Shown in pieces: positions 18,397 to 28,853 of a stretch of DNA of 64,000 nucleotides. The first letter of the stretch is position 1; each line of letters begins with the position of its first letter. Location: the NCBI RefSeq assembly GCF_003253745.1, contig NZ_MZXV01000032.1:186001-250000 (forward strand), written 5' to 3'. Source of the stretch: Mesorhizobium kowhaii. Its GTDB lineage: Bacteria; Pseudomonadota; Alphaproteobacteria; Rhizobiales; Rhizobiaceae. The notes below the pieces were generated by a model. That model did no database searches and was not told where the DNA came from. It was given only the letters and a program-made list of their open reading frames with translations. A program made the position numbers and the translations under genes.

Positions 18397-19125
18397 TCAG
18401 TGTGAAAGGATGGTTCTGGCGCGTTCGAGGTCTTCGGGCGTGTCAACGCCAAGCGGCAGCGAGCGAACGATCTCGGCGTCGATGCGCATGCCGGCTTCCA
18501 GCGCCCGCAGCTGTTCCAGCCGTTCGCGCCGTTCGAGCGGCGACGGCTTCAGCGCGACAAAGCGCTCGAGTGCGGCGCGGCGATAGGCATAGAGACCGAT
18601 ATGGTGATAAAGCGCGCCCTCGCCCCATGGGGCGGTGGCGCGGGTGAAATAGAGCGCCCTCAGCCTGGTGCCAGAGAGCGGCGAACCGACGATCTTGACG
18701 ACGTTGGGATTGGTCTTCTCCTCGTCGCGGATGATCTCGACGCCGAGGGTGGCGATATCCACCGCACTGTCCTCGAACGGCCTGAGCGACGCGGCGATGA
18801 TTTCCGGGTCGATTGTCGGCAAATCGCCTTGCACATTGACGATCGTTTCGACCTTGCGCCTGGGATCAAGCGCAACCAAAGCCTCGTGGATGCGATCGGA
18901 GCCGGATTCGTGGTCCATGCGCGTCATCACGGCCTCGAACCCATGCGCGCGCACTGCTTCCGCCACGCTTTGCGTGTCGGTCGCCACCACCACCCGGCCG
19001 AGGCCGGCCTCGGCGGCGCGGCGGGCGACATGGACGATCATCGGCGCGCCGGCGATGTCGGCCAGCGGCTTGCCCGGCAGGCGGGTCGAGGCCATGCGGG
19101 CCGGGATCAGGATCAGCGTGGACAT
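18397..19125 (-). CDS. kdsB: 3-deoxy-manno-octulosonate cytidylyltransferase
   Basis: 242 residues from ATG 19125, where the conserved start [20 protein letters not shown] begins; the frame stays open further upstream but that part is not family-like and overlaps the divergent promoter region. Other KdsB motifs are [40 protein letters not shown] and the acidic metal site near the C-terminus. It activates KDO to CMP-KDO for lipopolysaccharide core assembly in the cytoplasm. It is divergent from the cytochrome c gene and heads the kdsB-pheA unit. Confidence 0.96.
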   Translation of the reverse strand: MSTLILIPARMASTRLPGKPLADIAGAPMIVHVARRAAEAGLGRVVVATDTQSVAEAVRAHGFEAVMTRMDHESGSDRIHEALVALDPRRKVETIVNVQGDLPTIDPEIIAASLRPFEDSAVDIATLGVEIIRDEEKTNPNVVKIVGSPLSGTRLRALYFTRATAPWGEGALYHHIGLYAYRRAALERFVALKPSPLERRERLEQLRALEAGMRIDAEIVRSLPLGVDTPEDLERARTILSH

Positions 19126-19318
19126 GCGCGTTGCAGGGCGTCTCAAAAGGGGAAGGGAAAAGTGGCAAAAGGTCTCACTGGAAGCGCCCTTATAGGTGTT
19201 GCAACGCCCGAGCAAAAGACCTAGTTTCCGCCCGATTTGACCGCCTTCGCAGGGTGGGTCACGATACCGACGGACGGAGTGGACGGTTCGGTCCGCCGGA
19301 AAAGGGAGCAAGGGGCGT

Positions 19319-20020
19319 ATGGATTCCAACGAAGTCAACAAGCTGCTCGCCGGATTGCTGGGAACCGTTTTCGTGGTCTTCTCGGTCGGTCTTGTGTCCG
19401 ATGCGCTGTTTGCCTCGCCGGCCCCGGAAAAACCCGGCTTCGCCATCGAAGCCACCGAGCCCGCCGAAGGCGGCCCGGCCGCTCCTGCCGCCGCAGCCAA
19501 GCCGATCGCCGACCTGCTGGCGACCGCCAATGTCGAAGCGGGCGCTGCCGTGTTCAAGAAATGCCAGGCCTGCCATTCCGGCGAAAAGGGCGGCCCCAAC
19601 AAGGTCGGCCCCGATCTGTGGGACCTGATCGACCGTCCGGTCGGCGAGCATGAAGGCTTTGCCTATTCGGCCGGCATGAAGGAATTCTCCAAGGGCGGCA
19701 CCGAGAAGTGGACCTACGACAACATCAACCACTTCATCACCTCGCCGAAGAAATTCGTGAAAGGCACGGCCATGGGCTTTGCCGGCCTGCCCAAGGACGA
19801 GGACCGCGCCAACGTCATCGCCTATCTGCGCACGCTGTCTGACAATCCCAAGCCGCTGCCGGCGCCAGGGGCTGCCGCCGATGCGACCGCACCCGCAAAG
19901 CCTGCCGAAGCAGCCGCCCCGGCAAAGCCGGCTGAGGGTGCTGCCCCCGCCAAGCCCGCGGCTCCGGCTGCTCCAGCCCCCGCTGCTCCGGCCGCACCAG
20001 CACCGGCGCCTGCCCAATAA
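19319..20020 (+). CDS. cycM: Membrane-anchored class I cytochrome c (CycM-like)
   Basis: 233 residues. A single N-terminal helix ([23 protein letters not shown]) anchors the protein. The haem site CQACH lies at about residue 82, followed by [20 protein letters not shown], the axial Met region [21 protein letters not shown] and helix V. This is the pattern of CycM/c552, which carries electrons from the bc1 complex to aa3 oxidase in rhizobia. The last ~55 residues are an Ala/Pro/Lys repeat tail, unusual in length for the family. A strong terminator follows. Confidence 0.9.
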   Translation: MDSNEVNKLLAGLLGTVFVVFSVGLVSDALFASPAPEKPGFAIEATEPAEGGPAAPAAAAKPIADLLATANVEAGAAVFKKCQACHSGEKGGPNKVGPDLWDLIDRPVGEHEGFAYSAGMKEFSKGGTEKWTYDNINHFITSPKKFVKGTAMGFAGLPKDEDRANVIAYLRTLSDNPKPLPAPGAAADATAPAKPAEAAAPAKPAEGAAPAKPAAPAAPAPAAPAAPAPAPAQ

Positions 20021-20044
20021 ACAAATTGTCACCTCGACGATCTT

Positions 20045-20074
20045 GAAAAAGCCGGGTTTCAGCCCGGCTTTTTT
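20045..20074 (+). terminator. Rho-independent terminator after cytochrome c gene
   Basis: A perfect stem AAAAAGCCGGG / CCCGGCTTTTT with a short TTTCAG loop ends in a run of T. It lies 25 bp after the cytochrome c stop and reads well in the forward direction. Confidence 0.9.
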
Positions 20075-20191
20075 GTTAGGAAAGGCGCATATGCAGCGAC
20101 AAAGCCGCGCATTGCGGTTTTCACCGCCGCCAAATGATCTAGATTGCCTTGCTGGATTGATCTGGGACACGCAGCGCGAAGAGGATAGTGC

Positions 20192-22069
20192 ATGACGGTT
20201 GGCCGAACGCTTCTCACGTCGTTGCTGGCGGCAGCCCTTCTGGCGGCGGGATTGCAAGCGACCCAGGCCGACGAATGGCGTACCACCTCATCGCTGATCG
20301 GCGAGTCCAAATACGGCGACAATTTTCAGCACTACGACTACGTCAACCCGAACGCGCCCAAGGGCGGCACGCTGAATTCGGTGGTGCTCGGCACTTATGA
20401 CAGCTTCAACCCCTATATCGTCCAGGGATCGCCGGCCGCCGGCCTGCTCGGCTTCGGCGGCGGCCTGCTCTACGACACACTGATGGAGCAGGCGACCGAC
20501 GAAGGCAGCACCAGCCATCCGCTGATCGCCGACGCCTACAAATATCCGGCCGACTATTCCTCGGCGACCTACCGGCTCGACCCGCGTGCCAAATGGCACG
20601 ACGGCCAGCCGATTACTGTCGATGACGTCATCTGGTCGTTCCAGGCGCTGAAGGCCAACAGCCCGATGTACAGCCGCTATTTCGAGAACGTCACCGATGC
20701 CGTGGCGATTTCGGACCGCGAGGTCGAGTTCCATTTCAACCAGAAGGGCAACCGGGAACTGCCGAAGATCATCGGCGACCTTGCCGTACTGCCGAAACAC
20801 TGGTGGGAAGGCACCGATGCGAACGGCAAGAAGCGCGACGTGACCAAGCCGACGCTGGAAATTCCGCTCGGTTCGGCCGCCTACAAGATCGCCAGTTTCA
20901 AGCCGGGCTCGGAAATCATCTGGCAGCGCGTGCCGGATTACTGGGCGGCCAAGCTGCCGGTGAAGATCGGCCGCGAGAATTTCGACACGCAGCGCTTCAC
21001 CTATATTCTGGACGACAATGCTGCCTGGCTCGCCTTTACCAAGGGCGGATTGGATGACGTGAAGCCGGAAAACAGTTCGAGGCGCTGGAAAACGGCCTAT
21101 GATTTTCCGGCAGTCAAAACCGGCGACGTTATCAAGCAGGAATTCAAGACCACCTCGCCTGAGCCGATGCAGGCTTTCATGCTCAACCAGAGGCGTCCGC
21201 TGTTCCAGGATCGCCTTGTTCGCGAGGCACTGACCTACCCGTTCGACTTCGAGACCATGAACCGAACCCTGTTCTTCGGTTTCAACACCCGCACATCAAG
21301 CTATTTCCAGGGCACCGAACTGGCGTCGAGCGGATTGCCGCAAGGCAAGGAACTGGAGATACTGGAAAAGTATCGCGACAAGCTGCCGCCCGAACTGTTC
21401 ACCCAGGAATTCAAGCTGCCGGTTTACGATTCCCCGCAAGCAGAACGGAAGTACCTGAAGCAGGCCGTCGATCTCTTCGCCAAGGCAGGCTGGGTGATCA
21501 AGGGCGGCAAGATGGTCAATGCCAAGACCGGCGAGCCGTTCAAGTTCGAGATCCTTGGCTGGAACGACACCGACCAGGTGATCTCCAGCCCCTATATCGC
21601 CAATCTGCGCAAGATCGGCGTCGATGCGACTCTGCGCCTGATCGACCAGACCCAGTACGTGAATCGCGTCAACAATTTCGATTTCGACGTCATAATATCG
21701 CAGCTCGGTCAGTCTGAATCACCGGGAAATGAGCAACGGGATTTTTGGAGTTCGAAGGCCGCCGATCGGCCCGGCTCGCGCAATTACGCCGGCATCAAGA
21801 ATCCGGTCGTCGACGATCTGGTCGACCGCATCATCTTCGCTACCGACCGCGATGATCTGGTTGCCGCCACCCATGCGCTCGACCGGGTGCTGTTGTGGAA
21901 CTACTACGTCGTTCCACAGTATTATCGAGCCGTGGTCTGGTTGGCTTACTGGAACAAATTCGGCATTCCCGAGAAGCAGCCAGCCTATGTCGGCGCCGAC
22001 CAGAATTCCTGGTGGATCGACCCCGACAAGGAAAAAGCGCTGGCCGCCAAATACAGGGGCAGCAATTGA
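20192..22069 (+). CDS. yejA: Extracellular solute-binding protein, YejA-like (first of two)
   Basis: 625 residues with a Sec signal peptide (LLTSLLAAALLAAGLQATQA). The mature start, KYGDNFQHYDYVNPNAPKGG, is the signature of YejA-type family-5 binding proteins; WHDGQPITVDDVIWSF and the C-terminal QNSWWIDP segment also fit. YejA proteins deliver peptides, including microcin C and antimicrobial peptides, to YejBEF. The gene ends in a TGATG overlap with a second YejA-like gene, so the transporter appears to have two tandem binding proteins. The symbol is by similarity only. Confidence 0.88.
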   Translation: MTVGRTLLTSLLAAALLAAGLQATQADEWRTTSSLIGESKYGDNFQHYDYVNPNAPKGGTLNSVVLGTYDSFNPYIVQGSPAAGLLGFGGGLLYDTLMEQATDEGSTSHPLIADAYKYPADYSSATYRLDPRAKWHDGQPITVDDVIWSFQALKANSPMYSRYFENVTDAVAISDREVEFHFNQKGNRELPKIIGDLAVLPKHWWEGTDANGKKRDVTKPTLEIPLGSAAYKIASFKPGSEIIWQRVPDYWAAKLPVKIGRENFDTQRFTYILDDNAAWLAFTKGGLDDVKPENSSRRWKTAYDFPAVKTGDVIKQEFKTTSPEPMQAFMLNQRRPLFQDRLVREALTYPFDFETMNRTLFFGFNTRTSSYFQGTELASSGLPQGKELEILEKYRDKLPPELFTQEFKLPVYDSPQAERKYLKQAVDLFAKAGWVIKGGKMVNAKTGEPFKFEILGWNDTDQVISSPYIANLRKIGVDATLRLIDQTQYVNRVNNFDFDVIISQLGQSESPGNEQRDFWSSKAADRPGSRNYAGIKNPVVDDLVDRIIFATDRDDLVAATHALDRVLLWNYYVVPQYYRAVVWLAYWNKFGIPEKQPAYVGADQNSWWIDPDKEKALAAKYRGSN

Positions 22070-23937
22070 TGGCGGTTCTGCCCCGCCGCGATTTCCTTGC
22101 TTTGGGCAGTGCTGCCGCGGCCGCCGCCTTGCTGCCCGGCAAGGCTTTCGCCACCATCCCGACTGGCGTAAAACTGCACGGCCTGTCGGCCTTCGGCGAC
22201 CTGAAATACAAGCCGGACTTCGCGCATTTCGACTATGTCAATCCGGACGCTCCCAAGGGCGGCCAGATGAATTTCGCACCGCCGAACGCCACCCTCAATC
22301 AGAGCTTCCTGACTTTCAACACCTTGAATTCCCTGGTGTTGAAAGGAGATTCGCCGCCGCGCACGGAACTCTGTTTCGACGCCCTGATGGCAAGCGCACT
22401 CGATGAGCCGGATGCGGTCTATGGCCTGCTTGCCGAGTCCGTTACCTTATCGCAAGACCGCAATGGCTTCCGCTTCAGCCTTCGACCGCAAGCGCGTTTC
22501 AATGACGGCTCGCCGCTGACCGCTGAAGACGTTGCCTTCGCCTTGAAACTCTACAAAGACCAGGGCCATCCGAACCTTTCCAAGGCGTTGCGCTACATGA
22601 CGGAAGCGGTCGCGACCGATCCCGTCACCCTCGATCTCACCTTCAACGGCGAACAGTCCGCGCAAAACATCCTTGCGATCGTATCCATGTCGATCGTGTC
22701 CAAGGCCTTTTACACGGCCAATGATTTCGATGCTTCGACGATGACGCCGCCGCTCGGCTCGGGACCGTACAAAGTCGGGCGAGTGGCAGCCGGACAGACC
22801 GTTGAATATGAACGCGTCGCCGACTATTGGGGCCGCGATCTCGCCGTGAACCGCGGCCTTTACAATTTCGACCGCATCCGTATCGACTTCTATCTTGATC
22901 GGCAGGCCGCGTTTGAAGCCTTCAAGAAAGGTGACACGCATTTTCGCGAGGAATTTACCGCGCGGGTATGGGCGACCGGTTACGACTTTCCGGCGCTGAA
23001 GGACAGCAAGGTCGTCAAACGGGAAATTCCCGGGGAAAAGACGCCAGACATGCAGGGTGTCGCGCTGAATCAGCGTCGTCCGCAATTCCGCGACGAGCGG
23101 GTGCGGCGGGCGATAGCCAGATGCTTCGATTTCGAATGGATGAAGCGGGCGCTGTTTTACGGCTCTTACGAGCGCTCGCAATCGAACTTCGAACGGTCGG
23201 ACTATAAGGCCGAAGGCCTGCCCTCATCTGGGGAATTGGCCCTGCTGGAGCCGTTCCGGGCCGAGTTGCCGCCGGAGGTCTTTGGCGAAGCCGTGGCGCA
23301 GCCTCTGTCCGACGGTTCAGGCCATGACCGCAAGCTGCTGGGCGAGGCTTCGAGATTGCTCGCGCAAGCCGGCTGGAAGCGCGCCGGCAGTTTCGTCGTC
23401 AACGACAAGGGTGAGCGGCTGCAGGTCGAAATGCTGGCAGAGGATGACGGCATCGTTCGCATCTTCACCCCATGGTCCGAGAATATGAAGGCGATCGGGA
23501 TCGACGCCTCGATCCGGCAAGTCGATTCGGCACAGTATGAACAGCGGCACAGCGATTTCGACTTCGATCTTACCGTGCTGCATTGGTCGATCGGGGCGAC
23601 GCCAACTGTTGACGGCCTGGAGATGCTCTATGATTCCCGAATGGCGAAAACGCCTGGGCAGCGCAATTATCCCGGGACGGAGAGCAAAGCCATCGACGCG
23701 CTGATCGTGGCAGCCGGCAAGGCGCAAAGCCGAAGCGAACTCGTCACCGCGCTCAGAGCGCTCGACCGGGTCTTGCGTGCGCGGCTAGACTGGATTCCAA
23801 CATACTATCTGGCGAATCACCGCGTCGCCTATTGGGACATGTTCGGCTTTCTCGAGCAGAAGCCCGATTTCGGCTTTCCGGTCGAGACGCTGTGGTGGTT
23901 CGATAAGGGCAAGGCGGCAAAAATTGGCAAAGGCTGA
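22069..23937 (+). CDS. Extracellular solute-binding protein, YejA-like (second, Tat-type signal)
   Basis: 622 residues from ATG 22069, which overlaps the stop of the first YejA. The N-terminus LPRRDFLALGSAAAAAALLPG has a twin-arginine motif, unlike the Sec signal of its neighbour. The mature part repeats the YejA start (KYKPDFAHFDYVNPDAPKGG) and ends VETLWWFDKGKAAKIGKG. The two proteins are clearly paralogous but diverged along their length. It presumably feeds the same YejBEF core with different ligands; this is an inference. Confidence 0.88.
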   Translation: MAVLPRRDFLALGSAAAAAALLPGKAFATIPTGVKLHGLSAFGDLKYKPDFAHFDYVNPDAPKGGQMNFAPPNATLNQSFLTFNTLNSLVLKGDSPPRTELCFDALMASALDEPDAVYGLLAESVTLSQDRNGFRFSLRPQARFNDGSPLTAEDVAFALKLYKDQGHPNLSKALRYMTEAVATDPVTLDLTFNGEQSAQNILAIVSMSIVSKAFYTANDFDASTMTPPLGSGPYKVGRVAAGQTVEYERVADYWGRDLAVNRGLYNFDRIRIDFYLDRQAAFEAFKKGDTHFREEFTARVWATGYDFPALKDSKVVKREIPGEKTPDMQGVALNQRRPQFRDERVRRAIARCFDFEWMKRALFYGSYERSQSNFERSDYKAEGLPSSGELALLEPFRAELPPEVFGEAVAQPLSDGSGHDRKLLGEASRLLAQAGWKRAGSFVVNDKGERLQVEMLAEDDGIVRIFTPWSENMKAIGIDASIRQVDSAQYEQRHSDFDFDLTVLHWSIGATPTVDGLEMLYDSRMAKTPGQRNYPGTESKAIDALIVAAGKAQSRSELVTALRALDRVLRARLDWIPTYYLANHRVAYWDMFGFLEQKPDFGFPVETLWWFDKGKAAKIGKG

Positions 23938-23967
23938 GATGTTCGCTCAAGCAGGGCAAAAGACCTG

Positions 23968-25065
23968 ATGGGCGCCTATATCCTGCGCCGCATCCTGTTG
24001 ATGATCCCGACCCTGTTCGGCATCATGGCGATATCCTTCGCCGTAATCCAGTTCGCCCCCGGCGGGCCGGTCGAACAGGTCATCGCCAGGCTGACCAACC
24101 AGGGCGGCAGCGATCGCCTCGGCGGCGGCGGCGGTGGCGACGCGGTTGGTGGCAACCTCGATGTTGCCGGCGATGTCAGCTCGAAATATCGCGGCGCGCA
24201 GGGCCTCGATCCGGAATTCATCAAGAAGCTGGAGAAGCAGTTCGGCTTCGACAAGCCGCCGCTCGAGCGGTTCGGCATGATGCTGTGGAACTATGCCCGC
24301 TTCGATTTCGGCGACAGCTATTTCCGCGATATTTCGGTGCTCGACCTGATCCTGGAAAAAATGCCGGTGTCGATCTCGATCGGGCTGTGGATCACGCTTC
24401 TGTCCTATCTGATCTCGATCCCGCTCGGCATCCGCAAGGCAGTCAAGGACGGCACGCCCTTCGACGTCTGGACGAGCGGCGTCGTCATTGTCGGCTATGC
24501 CATTCCAGGCTTCCTGTTCGGCATCATGCTGATGGTGCTGTTTGCCGGCGGATCGTTCTGGGACTGGTTTCCGCTGCGCGGCCTCACCTCCGACAATTGG
24601 GACCAGCTGTCCTGGTCGGGCAAGATCATCGACTATTTCTGGCACATGACCCTGCCGCTGACCGCGCTGGTGCTGTCGGCCTTCGCCACCACGACGCTGT
24701 TGACCAAGAACTCGTTCCTGGAGGAGATCCGCAAGCAGTATGTGGTGACGGCGCGCGCCAAGGGCCTGTCAGAACGGCAGGTGCTCTACGGCCACGTCTT
24801 CCGCAACGCCATGCTGATCGTGATCGCCGGTTTTCCGGGCGCCTTCATCTCGGCCTTCTTCACTGGCTCGCTGCTGATCGAGAACATCTTTTCGCTCGAT
24901 GGCCTCGGCCTGCTCGGCTTCAGGTCGGTGGTCGAGCGCGACTATCCGGTGGTGTTCGCCAATCTCTACATCTTCTCGCTGCTCGGGCTGTTCATCGGAT
25001 TGCTGTCCGACCTGCTCTACACCTGGGTCGATCCGCGCATCGATTTCGAGCGGAGAGACGTTTGA
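23968..25065 (+). CDS. yejB: Microcin C/oligopeptide ABC transporter permease YejB-like
   Basis: 365 residues. It begins [20 protein letters not shown], then [14 protein letters not shown], a Gly-rich insert ([11 protein letters not shown]) and [20 protein letters not shown], all characteristic of YejB. The C-terminal BPD_transp_1 domain has the EAA loop [21 protein letters not shown]. It forms one half of the inner-membrane channel. It follows the second SBP by 30 bp and overlaps yejE by one base. Confidence 0.93.
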   Translation: MGAYILRRILLMIPTLFGIMAISFAVIQFAPGGPVEQVIARLTNQGGSDRLGGGGGGDAVGGNLDVAGDVSSKYRGAQGLDPEFIKKLEKQFGFDKPPLERFGMMLWNYARFDFGDSYFRDISVLDLILEKMPVSISIGLWITLLSYLISIPLGIRKAVKDGTPFDVWTSGVVIVGYAIPGFLFGIMLMVLFAGGSFWDWFPLRGLTSDNWDQLSWSGKIIDYFWHMTLPLTALVLSAFATTTLLTKNSFLEEIRKQYVVTARAKGLSERQVLYGHVFRNAMLIVIAGFPGAFISAFFTGSLLIENIFSLDGLGLLGFRSVVERDYPVVFANLYIFSLLGLFIGLLSDLLYTWVDPRIDFERRDV

Positions 25066-26210
25066 TGTCGGAGGCCACCGCGACCACGCAGGCGGTACCG
25101 GAGCGGATCGCGCGGCCGTGGCTGTCGCCGCTCAACAAGCGCCGCCTGCAGAATTTCAAAGCCAACCGGCGCGGCTTCTGGTCGCTGTGGATCTTCCTCG
25201 TCCTGTTCGTGCTGTCGCTGTTTGCCGAGTTCATCGCCAACGACAAGCCGATCATCGCCTCGTACAAGGGCGAGATCCTGTTTCCGGTGCTGGTCGCCTA
25301 CCCCGAGGAAAAGTTTGGCGGCTTCTACGCCGTTACCGACTATCGCGACCCGGTCATCCAGGACGAGATCAACGCCAATGGCTGGATGATCTGGCCGCCG
25401 GTGCGCTACTCCTACCAGACCGTCAACAACGCCATTCCGGAGGCAGCACCGGCCAAGCCGTCCTGGCAGTATGACGCCAAGGCGCGCTGCAGCCAGTATC
25501 CGCAAGGGGCGGCCGACCCGGCCTGCATCGTCGGCAACTGGAACTGGCTCGGCACCGACGACCAGGCGCGCGACGTGCTGGCGCGCGTCATCTACGGCTT
25601 CCGCATTTCGGTGCTGTTCGGCTTGATCCTGACCGCCGGCTCGGCACTGATCGGCGTCGCGGCCGGCGCCGTGCAAGGCTATTTCGGTGGCTGGACCGAT
25701 CTCCTGTTCCAACGCTTCATCGAAATCTGGTCGGCGATCCCGGTGCTCTATCTCTTGCTCATCGTCGCCGCCATCCTGCCGCCGGGTTTTTTCATCCTGC
25801 TTGGGCTGATGCTGTTGTTCTCCTGGGTGGCGCTGGTCGGCGTGGTGCGGGCCGAGTTCCTGCGCGCCCGCAACTTCGAATATGTCAACGCGGCGCGAGC
25901 GCTGGGCGTGCCCAACCGCACCATCATGTTCCGGCACCTGTTGCCCAACGCCATGGTGGCGACGTTGACCTTCCTGCCCTTCCTGCTCAGCGGCTCGATC
26001 TCGACGCTGACCTCGCTCGACTATCTCGGCTTTGGCCTGCCGCCCGGCTCCGCCTCGCTCGGCGAACTGTTGAAGCAGGCGCAGCGCAATCTCAACGCGC
26101 CGTGGCTCGGCATTTCCGGCTTCATCGTCATCTCGCTGATGCTGTCGCTGCTGGTCTTCGTCGGCGAGGCGACGCGCGACGCCTTCGATCCGCGCAAGAC
26201 ATTCAGATGA
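25065..26210 (+). CDS. yejE: Microcin C/oligopeptide ABC transporter permease YejE-like
   Basis: 381 residues from ATG 25065, in TGATG overlap with yejB. The cytoplasmic N-terminus NKRRLQNFKANRRGFWSLWI is typical of YejE. A long periplasmic insertion (residues ~70-165, including QYDAKARCSQYPQGAADPACI) precedes WLGTDDQARDVLARVIYGFR and the C-terminal permease core. It partners YejB. Its last bases overlap the ATPase gene start. Confidence 0.93.
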   Translation: MSEATATTQAVPERIARPWLSPLNKRRLQNFKANRRGFWSLWIFLVLFVLSLFAEFIANDKPIIASYKGEILFPVLVAYPEEKFGGFYAVTDYRDPVIQDEINANGWMIWPPVRYSYQTVNNAIPEAAPAKPSWQYDAKARCSQYPQGAADPACIVGNWNWLGTDDQARDVLARVIYGFRISVLFGLILTAGSALIGVAAGAVQGYFGGWTDLLFQRFIEIWSAIPVLYLLLIVAAILPPGFFILLGLMLLFSWVALVGVVRAEFLRARNFEYVNAARALGVPNRTIMFRHLLPNAMVATLTFLPFLLSGSISTLTSLDYLGFGLPPGSASLGELLKQAQRNLNAPWLGISGFIVISLMLSLLVFVGEATRDAFDPRKTFR

Positions 26211-27838
26211 GCGGCACCCCCCTGCTCAGCGTACGAGACCTCAGCGTCGCCTTTGCGCAGGGCGGACAGCAGTCGCTGGCCGTCGACCACATCTCGTTCG
26301 ATATCGCCAAGGGCGAGACGGTGGCGCTGGTCGGCGAATCCGGCTCCGGCAAATCCGTCTCGGCGCTGTCGGTGCTGAAGCTGCTGCCCTATCCCAGCGC
26401 CAGCCACCCCTCGGGAAAGATCCTGTTCCAGGGCGCCGACCTGCTTGCCATGAGCGAGAAGCAGCTGCGGCAGGTGCGCGGCAACAAGATCACCATGATC
26501 TTCCAGGAGCCGATGACCTCGCTCAATCCGCTGCACACGATCGAGCAGCAGATCGTCGAGATCCTGAAGCTGCATCAGGGCATGGCTGATCGCCCGGCCA
26601 AGGCGCGCACGCTGGCCTTGCTCAACGAGGTTGGCATCCGCGACCCGCAAAAGCGCCTCGATGCCTATCCGCACCAGCTGTCAGGCGGCCAGCGCCAGCG
26701 CGTGATGATCGCCATGGCGCTGGCCAACGAACCCGAACTGCTGATCGCCGACGAGCCGACGACGGCGCTCGACGTCACCGTGCAGGCGCAGATCCTTGAG
26801 CTGCTGGCGGAGCTGAAGAGCCGCAAGGGCATGTCGATGCTGTTCATCACCCACGATCTTGGCATCGTGCGCAAGATCGCCGACCGGGTCTGCGTGATGA
26901 CCAAGGGCAAGATCGTCGAGACCGGGCTGACCAAGGAGATCTTCGCCAACCCGCAGCACCCCTATACGCGCCATCTGCTGGCCGCCGAGCCGAAAGGCAA
27001 GCCGCCGGCCGCCAACGCCACCGCCAAGCCTGTTATGACCGGCAAGGACATCAAGGTCTGGTTTCCGATCAAGCAGGGCTTCTTTCGCCGCACCGTCGAC
27101 AATGTGAAAGCGGTCGACGGCATCGATGTCACCGTGCGCGCCGGCCAGACGCTGGGCGTGGTCGGCGAATCCGGCTCCGGCAAGACGACGCTCGGCCTGG
27201 CGCTGGCGCGCATGATCTCGTCGACCGGGGCCATCCAGTTCAACGGGCGCGATATCAACCAGCTTTCCTTCAACGCCATGCGGCCGTTGCGGCGCGAATT
27301 GCAGATCGTCTTCCAGGACCCGTTCGGCTCGCTCAGCCCGCGCATGTCGATCGCCGAGATCATCGAGGAAGGCCTGAAGATCCACGAGCCGAAGCTGTCG
27401 CCCGACCAACGCGACGCGCGCGTCGCCGACGTGCTGAAGGAAGTGGGGCTCGACCCTGCGACACGCAACCGCTACCCGCACGAGTTTTCCGGCGGCCAGC
27501 GCCAGCGTGTCGCCATAGCGCGGGCCATGGTGCTCAACCCGCGCTTCGTCATGCTGGACGAGCCGACATCGGCGCTCGACATGAGCGTGCAGGCGCAGGT
27601 CGTCGACCTTTTGCGCAGCCTGCAGGCCAAGCACGACCTTGCCTATCTGTTCATCAGCCACGACCTCAAGGTCATCCGGGCGCTGGCCAACGACGTCATC
27701 GTCATGCGCAACGGCAGGATCGTCGAAGCCGGGCCTTCCGAGCAGATTTTTGAAAATCCGCAAACCGACTATACTCGGGCGCTGATCTCGGCCGCCTTCA
27801 AGATCGAGACGGCGCCGGTCGGCATCGTCAGCGAGTGA
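26207..27838 (+). CDS. yejF: Microcin C/oligopeptide ABC transporter ATPase YejF-like (two fused NBDs)
   Basis: 543 residues from ATG 26207. Two complete ABC domains are fused. NBD1 has Walker [11 protein letters not shown], signature [15 protein letters not shown] and Walker [16 protein letters not shown]2 has Walker [12 protein letters not shown], signature [15 protein letters not shown] and Walker [22 protein letters not shown] between them marks the oligopeptide subfamily. The tandem architecture is standard for YejF. It completes the operon; a YejABEF system in Sinorhizobium meliloti has been linked to tolerance of plant NCR peptides. Confidence 0.94.
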   Translation: MSGTPLLSVRDLSVAFAQGGQQSLAVDHISFDIAKGETVALVGESGSGKSVSALSVLKLLPYPSASHPSGKILFQGADLLAMSEKQLRQVRGNKITMIFQEPMTSLNPLHTIEQQIVEILKLHQGMADRPAKARTLALLNEVGIRDPQKRLDAYPHQLSGGQRQRVMIAMALANEPELLIADEPTTALDVTVQAQILELLAELKSRKGMSMLFITHDLGIVRKIADRVCVMTKGKIVETGLTKEIFANPQHPYTRHLLAAEPKGKPPAANATAKPVMTGKDIKVWFPIKQGFFRRTVDNVKAVDGIDVTVRAGQTLGVVGESGSGKTTLGLALARMISSTGAIQFNGRDINQLSFNAMRPLRRELQIVFQDPFGSLSPRMSIAEIIEEGLKIHEPKLSPDQRDARVADVLKEVGLDPATRNRYPHEFSGGQRQRVAIARAMVLNPRFVMLDEPTSALDMSVQAQVVDLLRSLQAKHDLAYLFISHDLKVIRALANDVIVMRNGRIVEAGPSEQIFENPQTDYTRALISAAFKIETAPVGIVSE

Positions 27839-27867
27839 TTTGCGTAAAAAGGGACTAGAAGACCACG

Positions 27868-28809
27868 ATGGAAAAAGGCCGCATCCTGCTTGCCGTCACC
27901 GGCTTTCATCCGCAGCGCTGGCGCGACCTTTTGTCGGCCGAGCGCGAGGTGGTGCTGGAACCGGACGGCGCCAGCGACCCGTCGATCACCTATGCGGTGG
28001 TGTGGAAGCAGAAGCCGAACATTCTGGCGTCGCTGCCCAATCTGCGCGCCATCTTCTCGATCGGCGCCGGCGTCGACCATATCTTCGCCGACCCAGGCCT
28101 GCCCGATGTGCCGATCGTCAAGATCGTCGCCGACAACCTCACCCAGTACATGACCGAATATGTCGTCTGGCGGGTGCTCGACCATCACCGCCAGGGCCTG
28201 CTCTACCGGTCGCAGCAGCCAAAAAAGATCTGGCACGAGCCGCAGCAGCGGCCGGCCACTGACATTTCGGTCGGCATTATGGGCCTCGGCAATCTCGGCC
28301 GCGCCGCGGCCTCGGTGCTTTTGTCGCTCGGCTTTGCCGTCAATGGCTGGTCACGCAGCGAGCGGCCGATGAAAGGCGTGGCGACCTACTCCGGCGAGGC
28401 CGGACTGATCCCCTTCCTCAAGGCGACCGATATTCTGGTCGTGCTCTTGCCGCTGACGCCAGACACGCACGGCATCATCAATTACGGCGTGCTGAAGGAG
28501 TTGAGGAAGCGCAATGGTATCGGCGGCTCGGTGCTGATCAATGCCGGACGCGGCCGCCTGCAGAAGGACGCCGACATCGTGCGGGCACTGGATGACGGCA
28601 CGCTGAAGGAGGCGAGCCTCGACGTGTTCGAAGTCGAACCGCTGCCGAAGACCAGTCCGCTGTGGGGACATCCAAAAGTGTTCGTGACGCCGCACGCGGC
28701 GGCGACCTCCGATCCTGTCCACCTGGCGCCGATCATGCTGCGCCAGATGGACGCTTTCGAGCGCGGCGAAAAGCTCGCCAATCTGGTGGACCGCAAGGCC
28801 GGATATTAG
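27868..28809 (+). CDS. Glyoxylate/hydroxypyruvate reductase-like D-2-hydroxyacid dehydrogenase (GhrA type)
   Basis: 313 residues. It contains the Rossmann glycine motif GIMGLGNLGRAA, the substrate-binding Arg in INAGRGRLQ, the catalytic Glu in DVFEVEPLP and the catalytic His in TPHAAATS. The N-terminal substrate domain includes FSIGAGVDHIF. GhrA-type enzymes reduce glyoxylate and hydroxypyruvate with NADPH in the cytoplasm. It lies 30 bp after yejF and could be read through from that operon, although the link in function is not obvious. Confidence 0.9.
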   Translation: MEKGRILLAVTGFHPQRWRDLLSAEREVVLEPDGASDPSITYAVVWKQKPNILASLPNLRAIFSIGAGVDHIFADPGLPDVPIVKIVADNLTQYMTEYVVWRVLDHHRQGLLYRSQQPKKIWHEPQQRPATDISVGIMGLGNLGRAAASVLLSLGFAVNGWSRSERPMKGVATYSGEAGLIPFLKATDILVVLLPLTPDTHGIINYGVLKELRKRNGIGGSVLINAGRGRLQKDADIVRALDDGTLKEASLDVFEVEPLPKTSPLWGHPKVFVTPHAAATSDPVHLAPIMLRQMDAFERGEKLANLVDRKAGY

Positions 28810-28853
28810 AGCGCTTCTGGATTGAAGCCGATGCGCCTTGATCGCCTCCAGAC

